From Gracilaria domingensis (lineage: Eukaryota; Rhodophyta; Florideophyceae; Gracilariales; Gracilariaceae), in contig VCMS01000018.1 in assembly GCA_022539475.1 (NCBI GenBank), positions 248,001 through 312,000 on the forward strand: 64,000 nucleotides of DNA, read 5' to 3'. The translations under genes were made by a program, and so were the position numbers. A model generated the notes under the pieces. That model saw only the letters and a list, made by a program, of their open reading frames with translations. It searched no databases and had not been told where the DNA came from. Shown here in pieces: positions 1 to 12,282 of the stretch. Numbering within the stretch: the stretch's first letter is position 1; each line of letters begins with the position of its first letter.

Positions 1-565
1 ATGAGCCATTGAAAAGAACGTCTTGTTCGTTTCAGGCAGCCATGCAACGTCTGGGTGGGAGAGTGTTGAGTATTCAAGATGTCGGAGGCTCGTCTGTTGC
101 GAAAGTTGAAAGCCTGAGGGATACCATGAGAATTTTATTTCGTTACTATGACATCATTGTGTTGAGACATCCTGCCGTTGGGGCGACACAGCAAGCAGCA
201 TATCATTCGAAGGAGCCTGCTGCAAATGCCAGTAATAGGATAGGAAAAAATCCTACTCACGCTTTGTTGGACATTTTCACGATACGCGAGGAGCTGGGAA
301 CTGTCAACAACGCTACTATAACGTTCGTGGGTCACCTCAGGAACGGAAGTACAGTACAATCTTTGGCTCGTGTTTTGGCATTGTACTCGGTACCGTTATG
401 TATATATCCCCGGAATTGCTGCGAATGCCTCATGATCTATTGGAAGACATGTCTGAGAGATATCTGATGGCGTTAAATATGAACTTATGAATTTTGGGCT
501 CACGCAAGAGATACTCATGTGTTATGCAAGAGTTCGGGGTTCATCTGCGGAAAAATGTGTGCCAT
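1..565 (+). pseudogene. pyrB: Aspartate carbamoyltransferase, decayed fragment
   Basis: The translated frame from about position 3 reads like the carbamoyl-phosphate domain and hinge of aspartate carbamoyltransferase, the pyrimidine-pathway enzyme joining carbamoyl phosphate to aspartate. Visible family blocks are RTSCSFQAAMQRLGG, SLRDTMRILFRYYDIIVLRHP and ALLDIFTIREELGTVN. Functional residues are altered: the phosphate-binding S-T-R-T-S reads L-K-R-T-S, the usual HPTQALLD reads NPTHALLD, and GDLxxGRTVHSL reads GHLRNGSTVQSL. Near 390 the homology moves to another frame (MYISPELLRMPHDLLEDMSE, from about 399), and it fades near 560. The 5' part lies outside the window. Family identity is strong. 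The substituted active-site residues and the frameshift say it is dead. Confidence 0.85.
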
Positions 566-1925
566 TTTCCTTCACGTTTCTCTCCCTCGTCCGCGCCGCT
601 TCAATAGATACCTCAGTCGCATTGATTCTGTTTCAAAATGCTACTGTAGCGTGTGTACATCCAGCAAAGCATTGCTTTCGTATTCGTTTTACAGTGATGA
701 TGTCAATGTTGTGGTGGATTCTATACCCAGTATGTGCATCTTAGTCGTGCCGCTTTTTGTTTGCCCGGATATGCAGTTGCTTTCTGAGTAAAGTAAAGCC
801 CTGCTACGCATCGTCAGGCCTGATAATGATTGCGTTCGAAGCATTCAACGATTAAGAGCATACCGAAGTGATATGAAATGCGGGGACGGTTCTTTCGGAT
901 CTGAGTTTGGCTTGTCTAACATGATGCGTTGACGTTTCATGCGCTTCTTTGGAGCTGTGATCTAAGAGAAGACGAATAATTTCTATTCCTTTCTCGAGGA
1001 GTTCATGTGGCAGGCATACTATTTCGATACATGTTATATTGTCAAAGAAGACTCCCAGGCCCGTCATTTCCTCAAAGTCGCGCAAAATCGAAGATTACAC
1101 CGGCATCGATTACCGGTCTAAAGACGCAAAGATCATCGAATGCATGTTCGTTACCGCTTTCAACGTAAGTACTGTTCTTGAAAACGAACCTAGATTTTCA
1201 TTCTCCTTAGGATTGGATGTTTAGCTTCAAATTACTGCATTGGGATGCTTTAATGGGTGTCGAGATTGGAGCCGAAGACGAAGGCAGTGCCTCTAATCTA
1301 ATTGAAGTCTCGTTGGGACGTTTTCGACGCGCTCAATGGCGGCAGTGATCACGCGCTCGCAGAGCATGTGGCATGCACCTGAACGACGTGAACAAAGCGA
1401 CACGACCGGAAGAACGATAACTTGGAGGCCATCGCCAGTCACGAGGGTAAGAAAGCCATAAAACGATGCGCTTCTGTGCCGTGCAACAGCCCTTTCTGGT
1501 GAAGAGTGGTCGGTCGATCACGACGGCGACTTCTGAAACGGAGCTTGCCAAGCTTTAGAGCATCATCAGGATCGACGAATCATCTCTATGCTAATTCTTG
1601 AGACTCTGTGTTGCAAGCTTCCAGGACGATGCTGAGGCGATGGTATGGCTCGCAACGGAAGGTTGGCAAAGATGCGCGCTACGTGAAGTCAATGAGCGTC
1701 AAAACCAGAGAGCAATGTGCTGAAGAAGTGATGTACCGCGGCTTTGGATATGGCTTCAGGTCACGCGCTCATTAGGGTGGCGTGTAGGGGCCGCGGCGCA
1801 CGCTGAGACACGAACACGCGCTGCGGTGCTCATCTACCTTCGATATGCTAGAACCTGTCAGTTGACCATTTTCATGAGCACGGAAGCATTGTAATTGTTT
1901 CATTTTCGCTGCGCCCACTCTATGG
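566..1925. other. No recognisable gene
   Basis: Only short, low-support open frames occur here, for example minus 852-1085 and minus 1333-1551. None shows a family motif. A stretch near 1440-1730 reads partly coding-like in plus frames, including an ASFQDDAEAMVWLATEGW-like run, but it is interrupted by stops and I do not recognise it. Confidence 0.5.
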
Positions 1926-1929
1926 CATG

Positions 1930-2660
1930 AATATTGTTGAAGTGCTCAAATGGCGACCAGAAGTACTGCAGACCAGTTTAGCCACAAATGGCACACTATT
2001 GGTTTTGGTACGCCATTGGTAAAGTTCATCAACACTGTCCTCCTAGTCGTTGTAGCCCATTAGAACGGCATTCGTTACCTTTCGTCTCTATTGTACAACA
2101 ATAGTACGCCAGTGGTATCATTAAAGTTCTTCTAGGGTGTGTCGCGTAACAAATGTTTGCTAAATGGAGCTAAAGCTGATTCTTGTACTCCATTGAGCCC
2201 CAATTTGTATTCTAATTCTACGCTTTTCTTTACTTTTAGCAGAAGGAAACGCACCATTTATGATACAAAAGTTGCTAGCCCTGGGATAAAAATTTCATTA
2301 CTACTAGCGTACTATCAATTTTAATTTGTAACAAGTGGCACTCTAATCGCGTTCAATTCTTTCGACAACTGGCCTACAATTTCGGGCCACTACGCCATTT
2401 GATCGCCATTTGTACCAAGGAGTACGCCATTGGTAGCATTTTGCCCGAAATTAACAAAACTGGCGCACTTCTATAGTTCAGAGTTTCTACGCCATTTGTG
2501 GTAAATACAACGAATGAAATACTTTGGGCTACAAGTAGCGGACAATTGGCGTAAAAGCCTGGAACTGTACGCCGCTCATCAGTAGAACTGCACGCCATAT
2601 GAATGCCATTGGTCAAAAATTCAAAGGTTGTAGTCCTTCAGATCCCTGTGAACAGTAGTT
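1930..2660. repeat. Dispersed repeat related to the 37.8 kb foldback arms
   Basis: The stretch is dense in the words TACGCCATTTGT, TACGCCATTGGTA and GCGGACAATTGGCG, like the foldback element at 37832-38716. The segment from about 2276 (AGCCCTGGGATAAAAATTTC, then TCAATTTTAATTTGTAACAA) follows the left arm of that element in the same order. It runs through GCGGACAATTGGCG and the CTCATCAGTAGAACTG word. A second arm-like stretch ends at 2127-2137 with TTCTTCTAGGG, the arm-end motif at 38210-38218. Non-coding. Confidence 0.65.
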
Positions 2661-3018
2661 CTGAGCAATTTAGGTGCCTCAGATGGCCAATATGTTTTCT
2701 AATGTTGACTACAGGTGCCAAAAAATGTCCGAGAAATGGCCTTGTGGCCAGACTTAATTTTTTGTTCTTCTTTAATTGGGACAGAATATGACCGCTCCGA
2801 GGTATACTGATTTTGAGTGGCCGGTATATAGCCAGAAGGGCAGCCGGTTCTGTGCGATTATTCTCGACTGACATGTTGATGTGTGTATTCTGCGCGAACA
2901 AATATTTGTGCATCCCGAAAAGGGTCCTGCGGCGCATTCGCCGTGACCCTGGGGGCCACCTGCCGCTAACAAGACCATCATCTCTGGAATTGGCTCCCTT
3001 GTACATGCCACTAAGCAC

Positions 3019-6000
3019 GTGGAGGATGAAGAGGTGCGTCACCATGGCATATGCCTTAATTCTGCTCAAACCCGCTCCCTTGATGCGTCTGATAAGGTGA
3101 AACTCCCGAAGACAACCGGAGTTTTGTCGAGCGCTAGTGGTGTCATTAATCCTAGTGAGATGTGTCTAGTGCTGGATCCGTCTGGATCTGGCAGCAGCTT
3201 GTTTTTATCTCCTGTTTCCGGTCGTCCCCTTGGTTCTAGTGTCAAATTGGGCGGCTATGTACATTATAACGGCCAAGATAAGCTTGGTGGTGTTGTCAAC
3301 CCTACGCATTACATTCACCTCGTCGGTCAACGCGATGCTCATATCGCACAGCTTACCGTTCGTCACACGCTGGAGTTTGCCGTCGCTTGCAAGTGGCCGG
3401 TATGGATGCCTCATGTTGAAGCTTTACGCAGGAATGATGTATTGCTTACTGCACGTATGTTGCGCATTAAACGTGTCTTGGATACAGTTGTTGGCAATTA
3501 TATTCTTCGTGGGATCAGTGGTGGTGAGAGAAAGCGTACTACCATTGCTGAGATGCCTATCGGGATGAATGCTGGCGTAGTTGTCAGGGATAATTGGTCA
3601 AACGGACTTGACAGTTCTACCACGTTTAGTATCACGAAATCTATGCGTGAGTTCACTGACACTTCTGGAAGCTCCGTGATTACATCTATACAAGCCCCCG
3701 GAACAGACATTTACAATGTCTTCGACACCGTATGCGTCCTCGACCAGGGTCACGTAATCTACTTTGGACCTCGATCCGAAGCGGAGAACTATTTTAAGAG
3801 CCTTGGCTTCTACTGTCCACCGCAGCGCTCTGTCCGGGATTTTGTAGCAACCGTGTCAACCGCTGAAATGCGCGTTGAGTACCTCAAGTCATCAGTCGAC
3901 TTTTCATCGTTGGAGCGGTCACCTCCACTTACGTCTGAGGAGTATGCTGACCGCTTTGCACAAAGTCAGTTTGCCTTTTAGCTCTGCGAAAAAGTAGATG
4001 ATGCCGAAGCATTTGCGCCTGAAGTTGAGCATGATCTTCCTGAATTGTTGCTCGCTCTTGCTGGCAAGAACAGTGCGCAAAAGCCACGACACCATATCAA
4101 AGCAATTTGGAAGCAACAAGTACGATACTTTGGAGCCACGGGAAGGGAGTTTGCTGCAGAATTCATGCAAAACCTTATCTTTGGGTCTATTCTTGGGTCT
4201 ATATTCTGGCAGCTTCCTGACAATGCGGGCGGGGCTGGAAGCAGAGGAGGCATAGTCTTCTTGAAGGTCTTGTTCATAGGTCCGGGAGCACTGGCAAAGA
4301 TTGACGATCGACGCACCAGAAAACGGTGAAGCAAAGGACTTCTCTTTCTTCTTCTCTTGGCCTTTCATACTCACCATGCCTTTCTTCAATATTCTCATCG
4401 AAGCTGTTCGTTCAGCATTCTTCAATGTTCCGCTCTACTTTATGGCTGGTCTAATCATAGGTAGCAGTGGTCGGCGGCTGCTATATGCAATCCTTATAGT
4501 CACTTTACTCTCACCCATCATGATTTCAGTCACCAGGTTTCTAGCAGCGGCTTTCGAAGATCCGGACGATCCGGACGCCGCGCATGGGGCTGGCGGGATC
4601 CTTACGATATTACTCGTTTTGCTTGCTGGCTTTATTAAGCCCCCGAGTAGGATCCAAGACTGGCTGATATGGATATACTGGATGGACCCTATTCACTATG
4701 TGTATGAAGCCATGTTCTTGAATGAATCTTAAAGACTTCAAGTTTCGTGTGACCCGGAGGAGCTTATTCCTCCTAACCCGAACATTCCACTTGAATTCCG
4801 TGTTTGCCCCGTGACGAATGGCAAAGACTACCTGTAAAAAAACTCGGGCGTCACTATCGACAACATTTTTCGTCTGTATTACTTTCTAGTGCTAATTGGG
4901 TTCTTTGCACTCTTCTTTTCTGTGAGCGCTGTGGCGACGGCTCTAGCCCAGCTATCGGGCCATGCATTTAAGTTGCGTTCGCAGCGTCCCAAAGATGAAT
5001 CATTAGAGAGCACAATCATCAACTCCACAGTCGTCGATTTGCGCGAAGAACCCAATGGCATCAACCGCTTCACGTTTTCTGCAGTGAAGTATACAGTGAA
5101 AGACCGAAGGAAGGAGCTTTTAGCAGGTATCAATGGCCACTCGTTGAGTGGAAAGGTGGTACTGCTCATGGGAGAAAGCAGGGCGGGGTGATCGGCCTTG
5201 TTGCACGTCTGTACAGTGAAAGAGACTGTGAAAAGCGGAACGGAGATGGAAGAAAAGGTTCGTTTGAACGGAGAACCCGCTTCAAAGGAATTGATTTCAC
5301 ACTATACTGCATACGGCGAACGGAATAATATTCATATGAAAGAAACGACCGTGCCTGAGGCAATGATATTCAGCGCAAGGTTACGGCTTCCGTCTTCTAT
5401 ATCAGATAAAGAGAAGTGCATTCGCGCAATGCAGACTATTGAGTTACTGGGACTTTCGTCGTACTCTGATATTCTAGTGAAGGCCCTTGGAAGTGCGGAG
5501 TCATAGCTGTTGACAATGGCTCTGGAAGCCGTTGCCGATCCACTAGTACTTTTTCTGGATGAACCCACTAGTGGCATATAATCGTACAGCGCTTAAGGTG
5601 TGGCAAATGCGCTTTGCGAAATAGCGGAAACTGGGACTTTCGAGGTGTGCACCGTACATCAACCGAGCAGAGAGGTGTTCAATATGTTTGACCAGCTTTT
5701 GCTTCTGAAGCGGGGCGGAAAGCAGGTCTATTTTGGAGACATCGGTGAGAATGCTGCCATCTTGACTACGTAATTCGAGTCCAACGGGGCAAACAAACAG
5801 GTAGGTGACAAAATTCCCGCCGACTGCATGCTGGATGTCATCGCAGACGAGAGTCAGGACTGGGCCTATATGTGGGAGGCTAGCAAGGAGAAAGCAGATC
5901 TCGACTCAGAACTGCAGAGGTTCGAAGAATCTGATTCCGACGGTGGGAAGCATGAACAACTTCAAAGAGTTGACTTCGTCGTACAGTTAAGGGCGGTAAT

Positions 6001-6850
6001 CAGCAGACTCTTCTGGAGGTATTGGCGTCTTCCGGAGTACAGTTTCACAAGGGTTGTTCTCATGTTTATGATCGCTTTGATCTTCAGCATCTTGTTTGTC
6101 CGCGAGATTGAAAACACCCAGCTTGGAGCGACACTAGCGTTATCAGCGTTGTTTTTGACGGTGATACCTAGTAATCTGAACTCACAGCATGTGATTCCGC
6201 CGACGGTTGCTGGGCGTTTGGCGTTCTACAGAGAGACTGCAGCAGGGACTTACTCACCACTAGCGTTTCATATTGCCCTGGGAATTGTTGACCTTCCTTT
6301 CACAGCCTTTGGAACAACTGTTTTCACCTCAGTATTCTATTTTCTTGTGGGTCTCGACTCCTCACGGTTTCGTTACTTCTCTCTGGCCGCGAAACTCATA
6401 TACTATTTCTCTGTCATGTTTGGCGCGATGCTTGCCAGAATCGTTCCAGACCAAGCGCTGGAAGCGACTATTGCCAACTCTGTCATGTTTACCTGGATCA
6501 ATTCGTTGTACTACTACCTGGGGCGACTTGTTCAGAATCAGATGAACGATCAGCCTTTCACATGCGAAGCGTCAGAGCTTGTTCGTTTTCCGTTCCTCAC
6601 CACAACATCCTTCGTAGACTGCGGAGACATACCTCTACCAGTTCCAGGTGAACCGTACGGGAGCGTAGTCGTCAGCAATGAACTGTTCTGCACGTTTCGT
6701 CCAGTTCCTCATGGGGAGGTTTTAATCCAATCACTCGGGGCAGATGAAGTGAACAAATGGGTCAGCTTGGTTGCCATCGTCATTGCCATACTAATATGTC
6801 GTATTGTAGCAGGTATTGGTTTTTTGAAGCTGCGCTTTCTGTCTCGATAG
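3019..6850 (+). pseudogene. Full-size PDR-type (ABCG) ABC transporter, decayed
   Basis: Pleiotropic-drug-resistance type ABC transporters have the order NBD-TMD-NBD-TMD and export lipophilic compounds through the plasma membrane. NBD1 (3090-3870) keeps the signature GISGGERKRTTIAEM and a Walker-B-like DNWSNGLDSSTT, but its Walker A has lost the lysine (PSGSGSS). TMD1 covers 4090-4720 and ends in IYWMDPIHYVYEA. The linker has the PDR word RVCPVTNGKDYL. NBD2 (5050-5800) keeps LVLFLDEPTSG and TVHQPSREVF. TMD2 runs to LKLRFLSR at 6850. One frameshift lies near 4270-4330. Otherwise frame is kept, with eight in-frame stops: TAG 3979, TAA 4730, TAA 4835, TGA 5189 (inside the second Walker A), TAG 5504, TAA 5579, TAA 5594 and TAA 5771. 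The true start is not identified; 3019 is a GTG, and the recognisable NBD begins near 3090. Confidence 0.93.
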
Positions 6851-7389
6851 GCTTGGTTTGAGTGAAGTGCGACCGTGAGGGGAAGGCAGAGAATCACAAG
6901 TTTGATTCTCAGTTGCGTTTGCTGCAGATAGCGCCGTGGTGGAGACAGATTCACCTTTGCAAGAATATGCATGAATACGGTTGAGATAAGTAGCATTTTC
7001 GTTGACATTGTTTAATGTGCTCGTCATTTATATTCTGCAGTTATCTCGGGTAAAGCAATGTTTTAAGTTTCTTCTCGAGCAATGGGTTCCCAATATTCTC
7101 TTGAGTGATATCTGTCTGTATGTGGTCAATAAGAAGCTCGTTGAAGAAGGCATCTCCAGCGAGAACGTTTCCACTACCACTGGAAAGCACGTGGCAAGTC
7201 GATTTGTCTATCAAAGCTACTCGAGATGCTTTGACAAACTGATGCCATAGATTCTATGCAAAACGCCTTCTATGCCATAGAATGCGTTTCGCTGACCCCA
7301 GCCGCAGAGATGGTTCCGTTAATTCTCAGGCTACCATTTCTGAATCTTTCCATAATTTTCCTAGCAGCGATTGCTTCGGGGCTGTAACT
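6851..7389. other. No recognisable gene
   Basis: This is the 3' flank of the ABC transporter pseudogene. The only sizeable frame (plus 7002-7250, 82 codons) has no motif I recognise. Nothing else is seen. Confidence 0.4.
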
Positions 7390-7902
7390 TTAGTTGGTGT
7401 CGCGTGATACAGGCTTCTCAATGGGCGATTGTGAGAAAGGTTGATCGAGATTCATTCCCAACTCGTTCAAGAATGGAATCTTCAAGTCTCCTCTATAGAG
7501 GTGTCTGCTCCTTCCGTAAAGAATTTTCTCACTTTCATTCAAGGCAGATATGAAAACTCTGTCGCTGTCGGCAAGGTATCTTGATCTTGAGGTCACTGCA
7601 TTTATTCTGTAGTCGACACGAAACGATGTTCTAAGACCTGAATGCAAGTTTATCGACCCTTGTCCTATGATGCCAAAGACGGGACTGTGGTCACTCAACA
7701 CGAACTTGTCATCTTCCTCCAGAAACATGTTTTTCGTTGTCAGTTGGTGGTTTATGGTTTCCACTTTCTTCACGATGGTCAAATGCTCAAGATTGACATT
7801 GTTGATTGACGCGGCCGTGGCATATCTAAAAGATAGCAGGCATCCTAAAAGCGTACTGAGAAAGATTGTACGCGTGCTAAACCCGTTTTCTGCTTTCACC
7901 AT
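7390..7902 (-). CDS. Hypothetical secreted or membrane-anchored protein
   Basis: A 170-codon open frame starts at the ATG at 7902. I chose it over longer upstream extension because the extension begins with TTG and has no signal. Residues about 12-31 form a hydrophobic run (IFLSTLLGCLLSFRYATAA) after a short basic start, as in a signal peptide with cleavage after ATAA, or a signal anchor. The rest is soluble-looking with no cysteine pattern or family motif I recognise. It is uninterrupted in a neighbourhood where most genes are broken, so it may be real, but chance cannot be excluded at this length. Confidence 0.4.
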   Translation of the reverse strand: MVKAENGFSTRTIFLSTLLGCLLSFRYATAASINNVNLEHLTIVKKVETINHQLTTKNMFLEEDDKFVLSDHSPVFGIIGQGSINLHSGLRTSFRVDYRINAVTSRSRYLADSDRVFISALNESEKILYGRSRHLYRGDLKIPFLNELGMNLDQPFSQSPIEKPVSRDTN

Positions 7903-8422
7903 CCTTTGGTCAAAAGAATGAGAAAGTTGATATCTGAGCGTATCAAACAACAAGCTTCGGCGGTCCAAGCGTGAGATATCACTCCGTCAAGACTAATGAA
8001 CAAAGAAAGTCTGCGCACGTTTCTGAAATCTGTGATGGCTTCGTGTAGCGTTTCCAGCTCAACTCTGCCACGCTGATACCCCCGTACCGTGTGGATCCAC
8101 AAAGATAATCATGATACAATGAGTTGTATCTGGAGACGCTTTTGAGATTATGCACGCTTCACGATACGCAAATCAGCAAGGTTAAGAGCGATAAAACACA
8201 CCTGTTCACTAGCATTTTTATACGCTCTTTCTCGTAGAGTATACGAGACCACTACGTGCACAAGGATACCGACGGCACCTGTGTGGATATTTTGTGTGTG
8301 ATCAATTCCTTAGCGCGAACAACAATACTTGTTACCTCGGGCAGCAATTTTGTTCAAAGTGGCAAGTATCTCGGCGTGCTTCTTTAACCTCGCCGCCTTA
8401 CTCAACCGCGCAGCACTAGGGC
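7903..8422. other. No recognisable gene
   Basis: This separates the small secreted-looking ORF from the 3' end of the M20 peptidase pseudogene. The minus frame 7896-8102 overlaps the ORF start and shows no family motif. Confidence 0.4.
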
Positions 8423-10030
8423 TTAGCACTTCGTTTCGAACAGGTTGTAGATGATCTGTGTGCTCGTCTGTATATCAATCATTGGAGCTCCCTCCGATAT
8501 ACCGTGATAGTTAATCGGATTGCCCATATTTGTACCGAACAGAGGGCACATCGCTAGCAACGAAAGATTTCCCTTCGCGTCCGTACCCCCTCCAATAGCC
8601 AAGCGAGGGGCATTCGTCTTCATTACTTTACGAAACGCTTCCTCGGCCGTGAGGTAGTTCTCGTTTGTTTCGGGTACTCGGATGTCGGGTCTAAAAACCG
8701 TCTTTTGGGTAAATGAAACATCCCCAAGTTGTGTGTGAGACTGGTTAAACTGCTCCAACAGACGCGCGAAGGTTCCACTGAAAACGCTTTTACCGTCTAA
8801 CGCGCCTTCGGTAACTCCTTCCCATGCTATACTATGATGATCAAAGGCGTACCTGATGTCAGTTTCTAGCTTGAGAGATCCATCTTCCTCCATTGTGCTC
8901 TTAGTCACGCCATATGTTGTACCATTGTTCTCTTGGAAGATTTCATCGTACTTGTTTAGCGACTCCTGTTTATATCCAAATACGTACGTTCCCCACGTCC
9001 ATTTGATGAATTTTGCGACCGAACTTACTGCATTCGCTCCCAAAGTGCGGTCATCATATAAACCGGCGACAAAGTTCGCGAGCGACACGAATGGATTCAC
9101 GCCGTAAAGGCGGTTTTGATCAGGGACAGATCCATGTTGAGCGCTTTCTACATTGATAATCAAAATAGCTTTCGAGAGCACTTCACTTGAGTCAGTTTCA
9201 GAGTCCACAAATAAAACACCTCTGCCATACTGCGGATCATCGAAAGTAAAGTTCTTGAATGTGTGAGGTACAGTTCTCTCGATCTCAGTAAGCGCTTCCA
9301 GAGTACCGATCACCTCAACGTTAGCCCAGTCCGGAATTATATTGCAGGAGTTGTTCGAGGATGTGTACATTGCTGAAGCGTACAAGGGTACATCAGGAGG
9401 TTTTTATATCTGATCTAAAATGAAAACAGGTCGTTCACACCACTTCTCGGCTCCAGCATTCCAGATGGCATCATAAACAACACCAAGTCCAGTCGCTTCG
9501 TATTAGAATCCTTCATAAACACAGGAGTAGACATATCCCACTCCTTTGAAGTATCAAAAATGATCTCCACCTGTGTTGTTTGAAAAGGATCGGGGTTCGC
9601 ATTGCCGTAGTTCTCTGCGAGGGCACGGAACATGATGAAAGCTGATACGCCGGTTCTTTATCATCAACACAGCCTCTGCCCACCAAAAACGCTTGAGCAG
9701 AAACAGTTCCGCCGTCATAATCTCGTTCCTCTACTTTCGACGAGAACAAAATCCAACCATTTCCATCAGATGCTGGAACCATATCAAGATGGCAGATGAT
9801 ACTGACTTTGTGTTCAGCAGAGTCTGGACCGACACGATACCCAAACACCCAATACATGCTTTCGGCGATCTGTTCTTCAGGTGGACTATGTGTACCATTT
9901 GTGCCGTCGCCGCACTACTGAAAAAGGATCAGCTGGTGTTTCTTCACCACGGTTTGATTGAAGTTGTCGGCAATAGAAACAATTTGTTCTCGACATTGCT
10001 TCAGTCCGGCGTGCAACTCTCCAAGTGAAA
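8423..10030 (-). pseudogene. M20-family dipeptidase (PepV-like), decayed
   Basis: M20 metallopeptidases of the PepV type are two-zinc dipeptidases. The minus frames show, in order, an N-terminal helix region (from about 10030), the first metal site CHLDMVP, the second site GRGCVDDKEP, a middle domain containing the lid-domain-like SAQHGSVPDQN, and the C-terminal block AIGGGTDAKG...INYHGISEGAPMIDI with its histidine (8440-8600). Breaks: a frameshift after VDDKEP near 9655, where FRALAENYGN resumes in another frame, a second near 9400, and a TAG near 9920. The catalytic Glu pair expected in the G-T-D-E-E-S block reads DTSKEW, so a metal ligand and the general base are gone. Family call is confident, exact specificity is not. 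Confidence 0.75.
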
Positions 10031-11109
10031 GATCCGCACATCGATTATGTTAAAGCGCTACATGGATATAAGGCCGAACATAGCCCTTCAAGCGCGCCAC
10101 CGATGCCACGCGTGCACAGAATGACAGTCAGCCCTGCGGCGACGCATGATCATTAAAGATAGCTGGTTTTCACACCGCGCAAGCGGACTGGTAGTCGGAG
10201 ACTCGATCGTGGTGCGCGCTGTTCTGCACGATCGCAGCTGCTTCCCTGCTGCTATCCACAGCTGGCGCACGCAATACGTTGAACAATGTGCTGGAATGTT
10301 GTGGAAAATGGCGAAGGCGGCCTATCGCTGCGAGCACTTGCATTGTGCAGTTTTCACCATTCATGGATCCCAGCGCTGATGAGATATCTGCACGCTCTCG
10401 CTTCTGTTCAGTGTACAGGCGTCTCTTGAACATGGGAATGATGCCGCCAATATTGTCCGATAGCCAAAACATTGACGTCCATCGTGTGGAGTCTAAAAAA
10501 ACAAAATACAGGGTTCCATGGTCGCCGTGCTCCTATGACTGCTGCTGCTCACGTGCGTAGATGTATCTCTCTCAGCTTTGCGTGCGAGAATGCTTTACCC
10601 TCGAACACCTCCGAGTCATTTTAGCAAGCATATCTCCCCTCGCTGCGGCGTAAAGCAGCTGCTCTTATATTATGAGCCCAGCGCATAAATGTTGCGCTGT
10701 TTACGATCCGTGCAAAGCTTGTGGTTTGCAAATTAAAGGCGGGACGGCCTAACAAACATTAGGTAAATGCCGCAGAACAATCGTTGATCACAGATTCGCG
10801 CTTCTGCTCTTCGTTTTGTACCCAGGAAGCACAAGTGTCGATACGGAGGCTATCTAGCATTTTGTGCAGCAACAGTACATTACGTTTACTCAAAGCTCAT
10901 CAACATTGCGTTCTGTGCTATTCGCGTCTTCTGTGTCGCACGCCTCGACATTGAACACGTTGCAAGTGGCGATCTTTCGCTCACCTTCGTTCATGGGTCC
11001 CTAAAGCATTCTAAGGCTGTTAATATCAGAAAACGAAAGCAAAGGATCGTTGCTGATAAGCAGAACTTCAATCTGGAGCTGAGCGGTTGTAATGCCCAGC
11101 TATAATGGG
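10031..11109. other. No recognisable gene
   Basis: Open frames at 10146-10560 on both strands are shadows of each other and match no family I know. The stretch ends at the copy-B transposon. I saw no clear terminal inverted repeat of that transposon near 11.0 kb. Confidence 0.4.
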
Positions 11110-12106
11110 TTACGCTTTTGTGGGATCACTTTCATCATCTGAATAATCAGTTCCAAAGACTTCAAGCATGATTTGCTTCGCATTGTGTAATCCAATTTCT
11201 TCACTGCCATTTTCTTCTTCTTCTTCAATGATCGAGTGCATTGCTGTCGGTTCTATGAGCTTGTGAGAAACACTTTGTTCAACATCTACGGTTATATCTT
11301 GATCAACAATAGAATCTGTGTGCAATAACGACATTTCATTGTTTTCGACACTGCTCCCTGACTCCGATGCATCGACAGCCAAACCCTGACAGTCTGCGCT
11401 CATTTTGTTCACCGTAGATTCATTCTGCCCACTGACAGGTAATAAGCTGCACCCTTCTCGTGGTCCATTGCGACTTGGAACTAGAAGATGATGAAAAACC
11501 TGAAGAGTCTGCGTTTCAGATATTACTTCATAGAGATATTACTTCATAAAGATATTCCTTGCGACTACTCCATTCAGTCTCGGGATGCGTGGAACTACCT
11601 GATGAGCTGTCAATTCCACAGTTGGAATCATTTGTGATTGACTCAGAAATACGGGTACTGTGGGTTGAAGGATGCGGGGCATACGTACAGTCATCGGGAT
11701 CCGACGTGCAATCCACAGATCGTTCTGTAGAGCTTTCATCACTCTCAAGAGGCCTTTCATCGCTGCTATGCCCAGTGTGAGTGTGTGATTTGCTCTGCTT
11801 TGATGCGTTCTTTCTCCCTGAATACCATGTACGACGGTTCTGTAATCTCAACGCTTTCTCCTCTCCGGATTCCATCGCCCTTTGCTTCTTTTGCCGCTGC
11901 CGCTGCCGCTGCTTTTCGTTTTCCTTCATCCTGTTTTGTGCTTTTGCACGTTATCGCCGTTTCCGAGTGGCTTCAGAGTTCGGTAATTTGGATTTAGTTC
12001 CGGACCCGATAGTAAGACTATGCACCATTTTTGTGGACTTATTTCTGGCTCGTATGTTGCGGAACACAATGCGTTCTGCATCTCGAGGAACGAGTACTTT
12101 CGCCAT
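11110..12106 (-). pseudogene. Third ORF of CACTA-like copy B (acidic, Ser/Glu/Arg-rich)
   Basis: Read from the ATG at 12106 the frame gives AKVLVPRDAERIVF, a first stop (TGA after RKRR), then a Glu/Arg/Gln run (KENEKQRQRQRQKKQ), a Ser/Asp/Thr-rich stretch and, after further breaks near 11520, an acidic tail ending DYSDDESDPTKA. It lies downstream of the transposase on the same strand. The ORF at 21633-22622 has the same position relative to copy 1, with a similar order: a hydrophobic N-terminal segment, a basic NRERENQLSRKRY run and a Ser-rich tail. No known domain is seen. It could be a DNA-binding or regulatory protein of the transposon, but that is guesswork. Confidence 0.5.
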
Positions 12107-12244
12107 TGGAAAGTTCGCTTCTACTGGGATTTTCCACTCTTTGTACGTTTCTTAATCGCTTGTTTGAAACGTCATTTGGCCGCAGAACTGGTCAACTTGG
12201 ATGGCGTTTGTGCTGCAAAGATGAACGTGCCTGCTTGCCTGAAA

Positions 12245-12282
12245 ATTTGTAACATGTCCCACTGATGGGACATGTTACAAAT
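12245..12282. repeat. Perfect 17-bp hairpin with 4-nt loop
   Basis: ATTTGTAACATGTCCCA (12245-12261) and its exact reverse complement (12266-12282) are separated by CTGA. It lies between the transposase 3' end and the start of the third ORF of copy B. It could be a transcription-end or processing structure, or a relic of abutting inverted termini. No function is shown by sequence alone. Confidence 0.85.

Noticed and set aside
3979..5773. Reassigned stop codons explaining the many in-frame TAG/TAA/TGA
   Set aside because: All three stops occur, at positions where relatives have unrelated residues (Lys, Asp, Tyr, Glu, Cys), essential motifs are also lost by missense, and intact genes here use ordinary stops.
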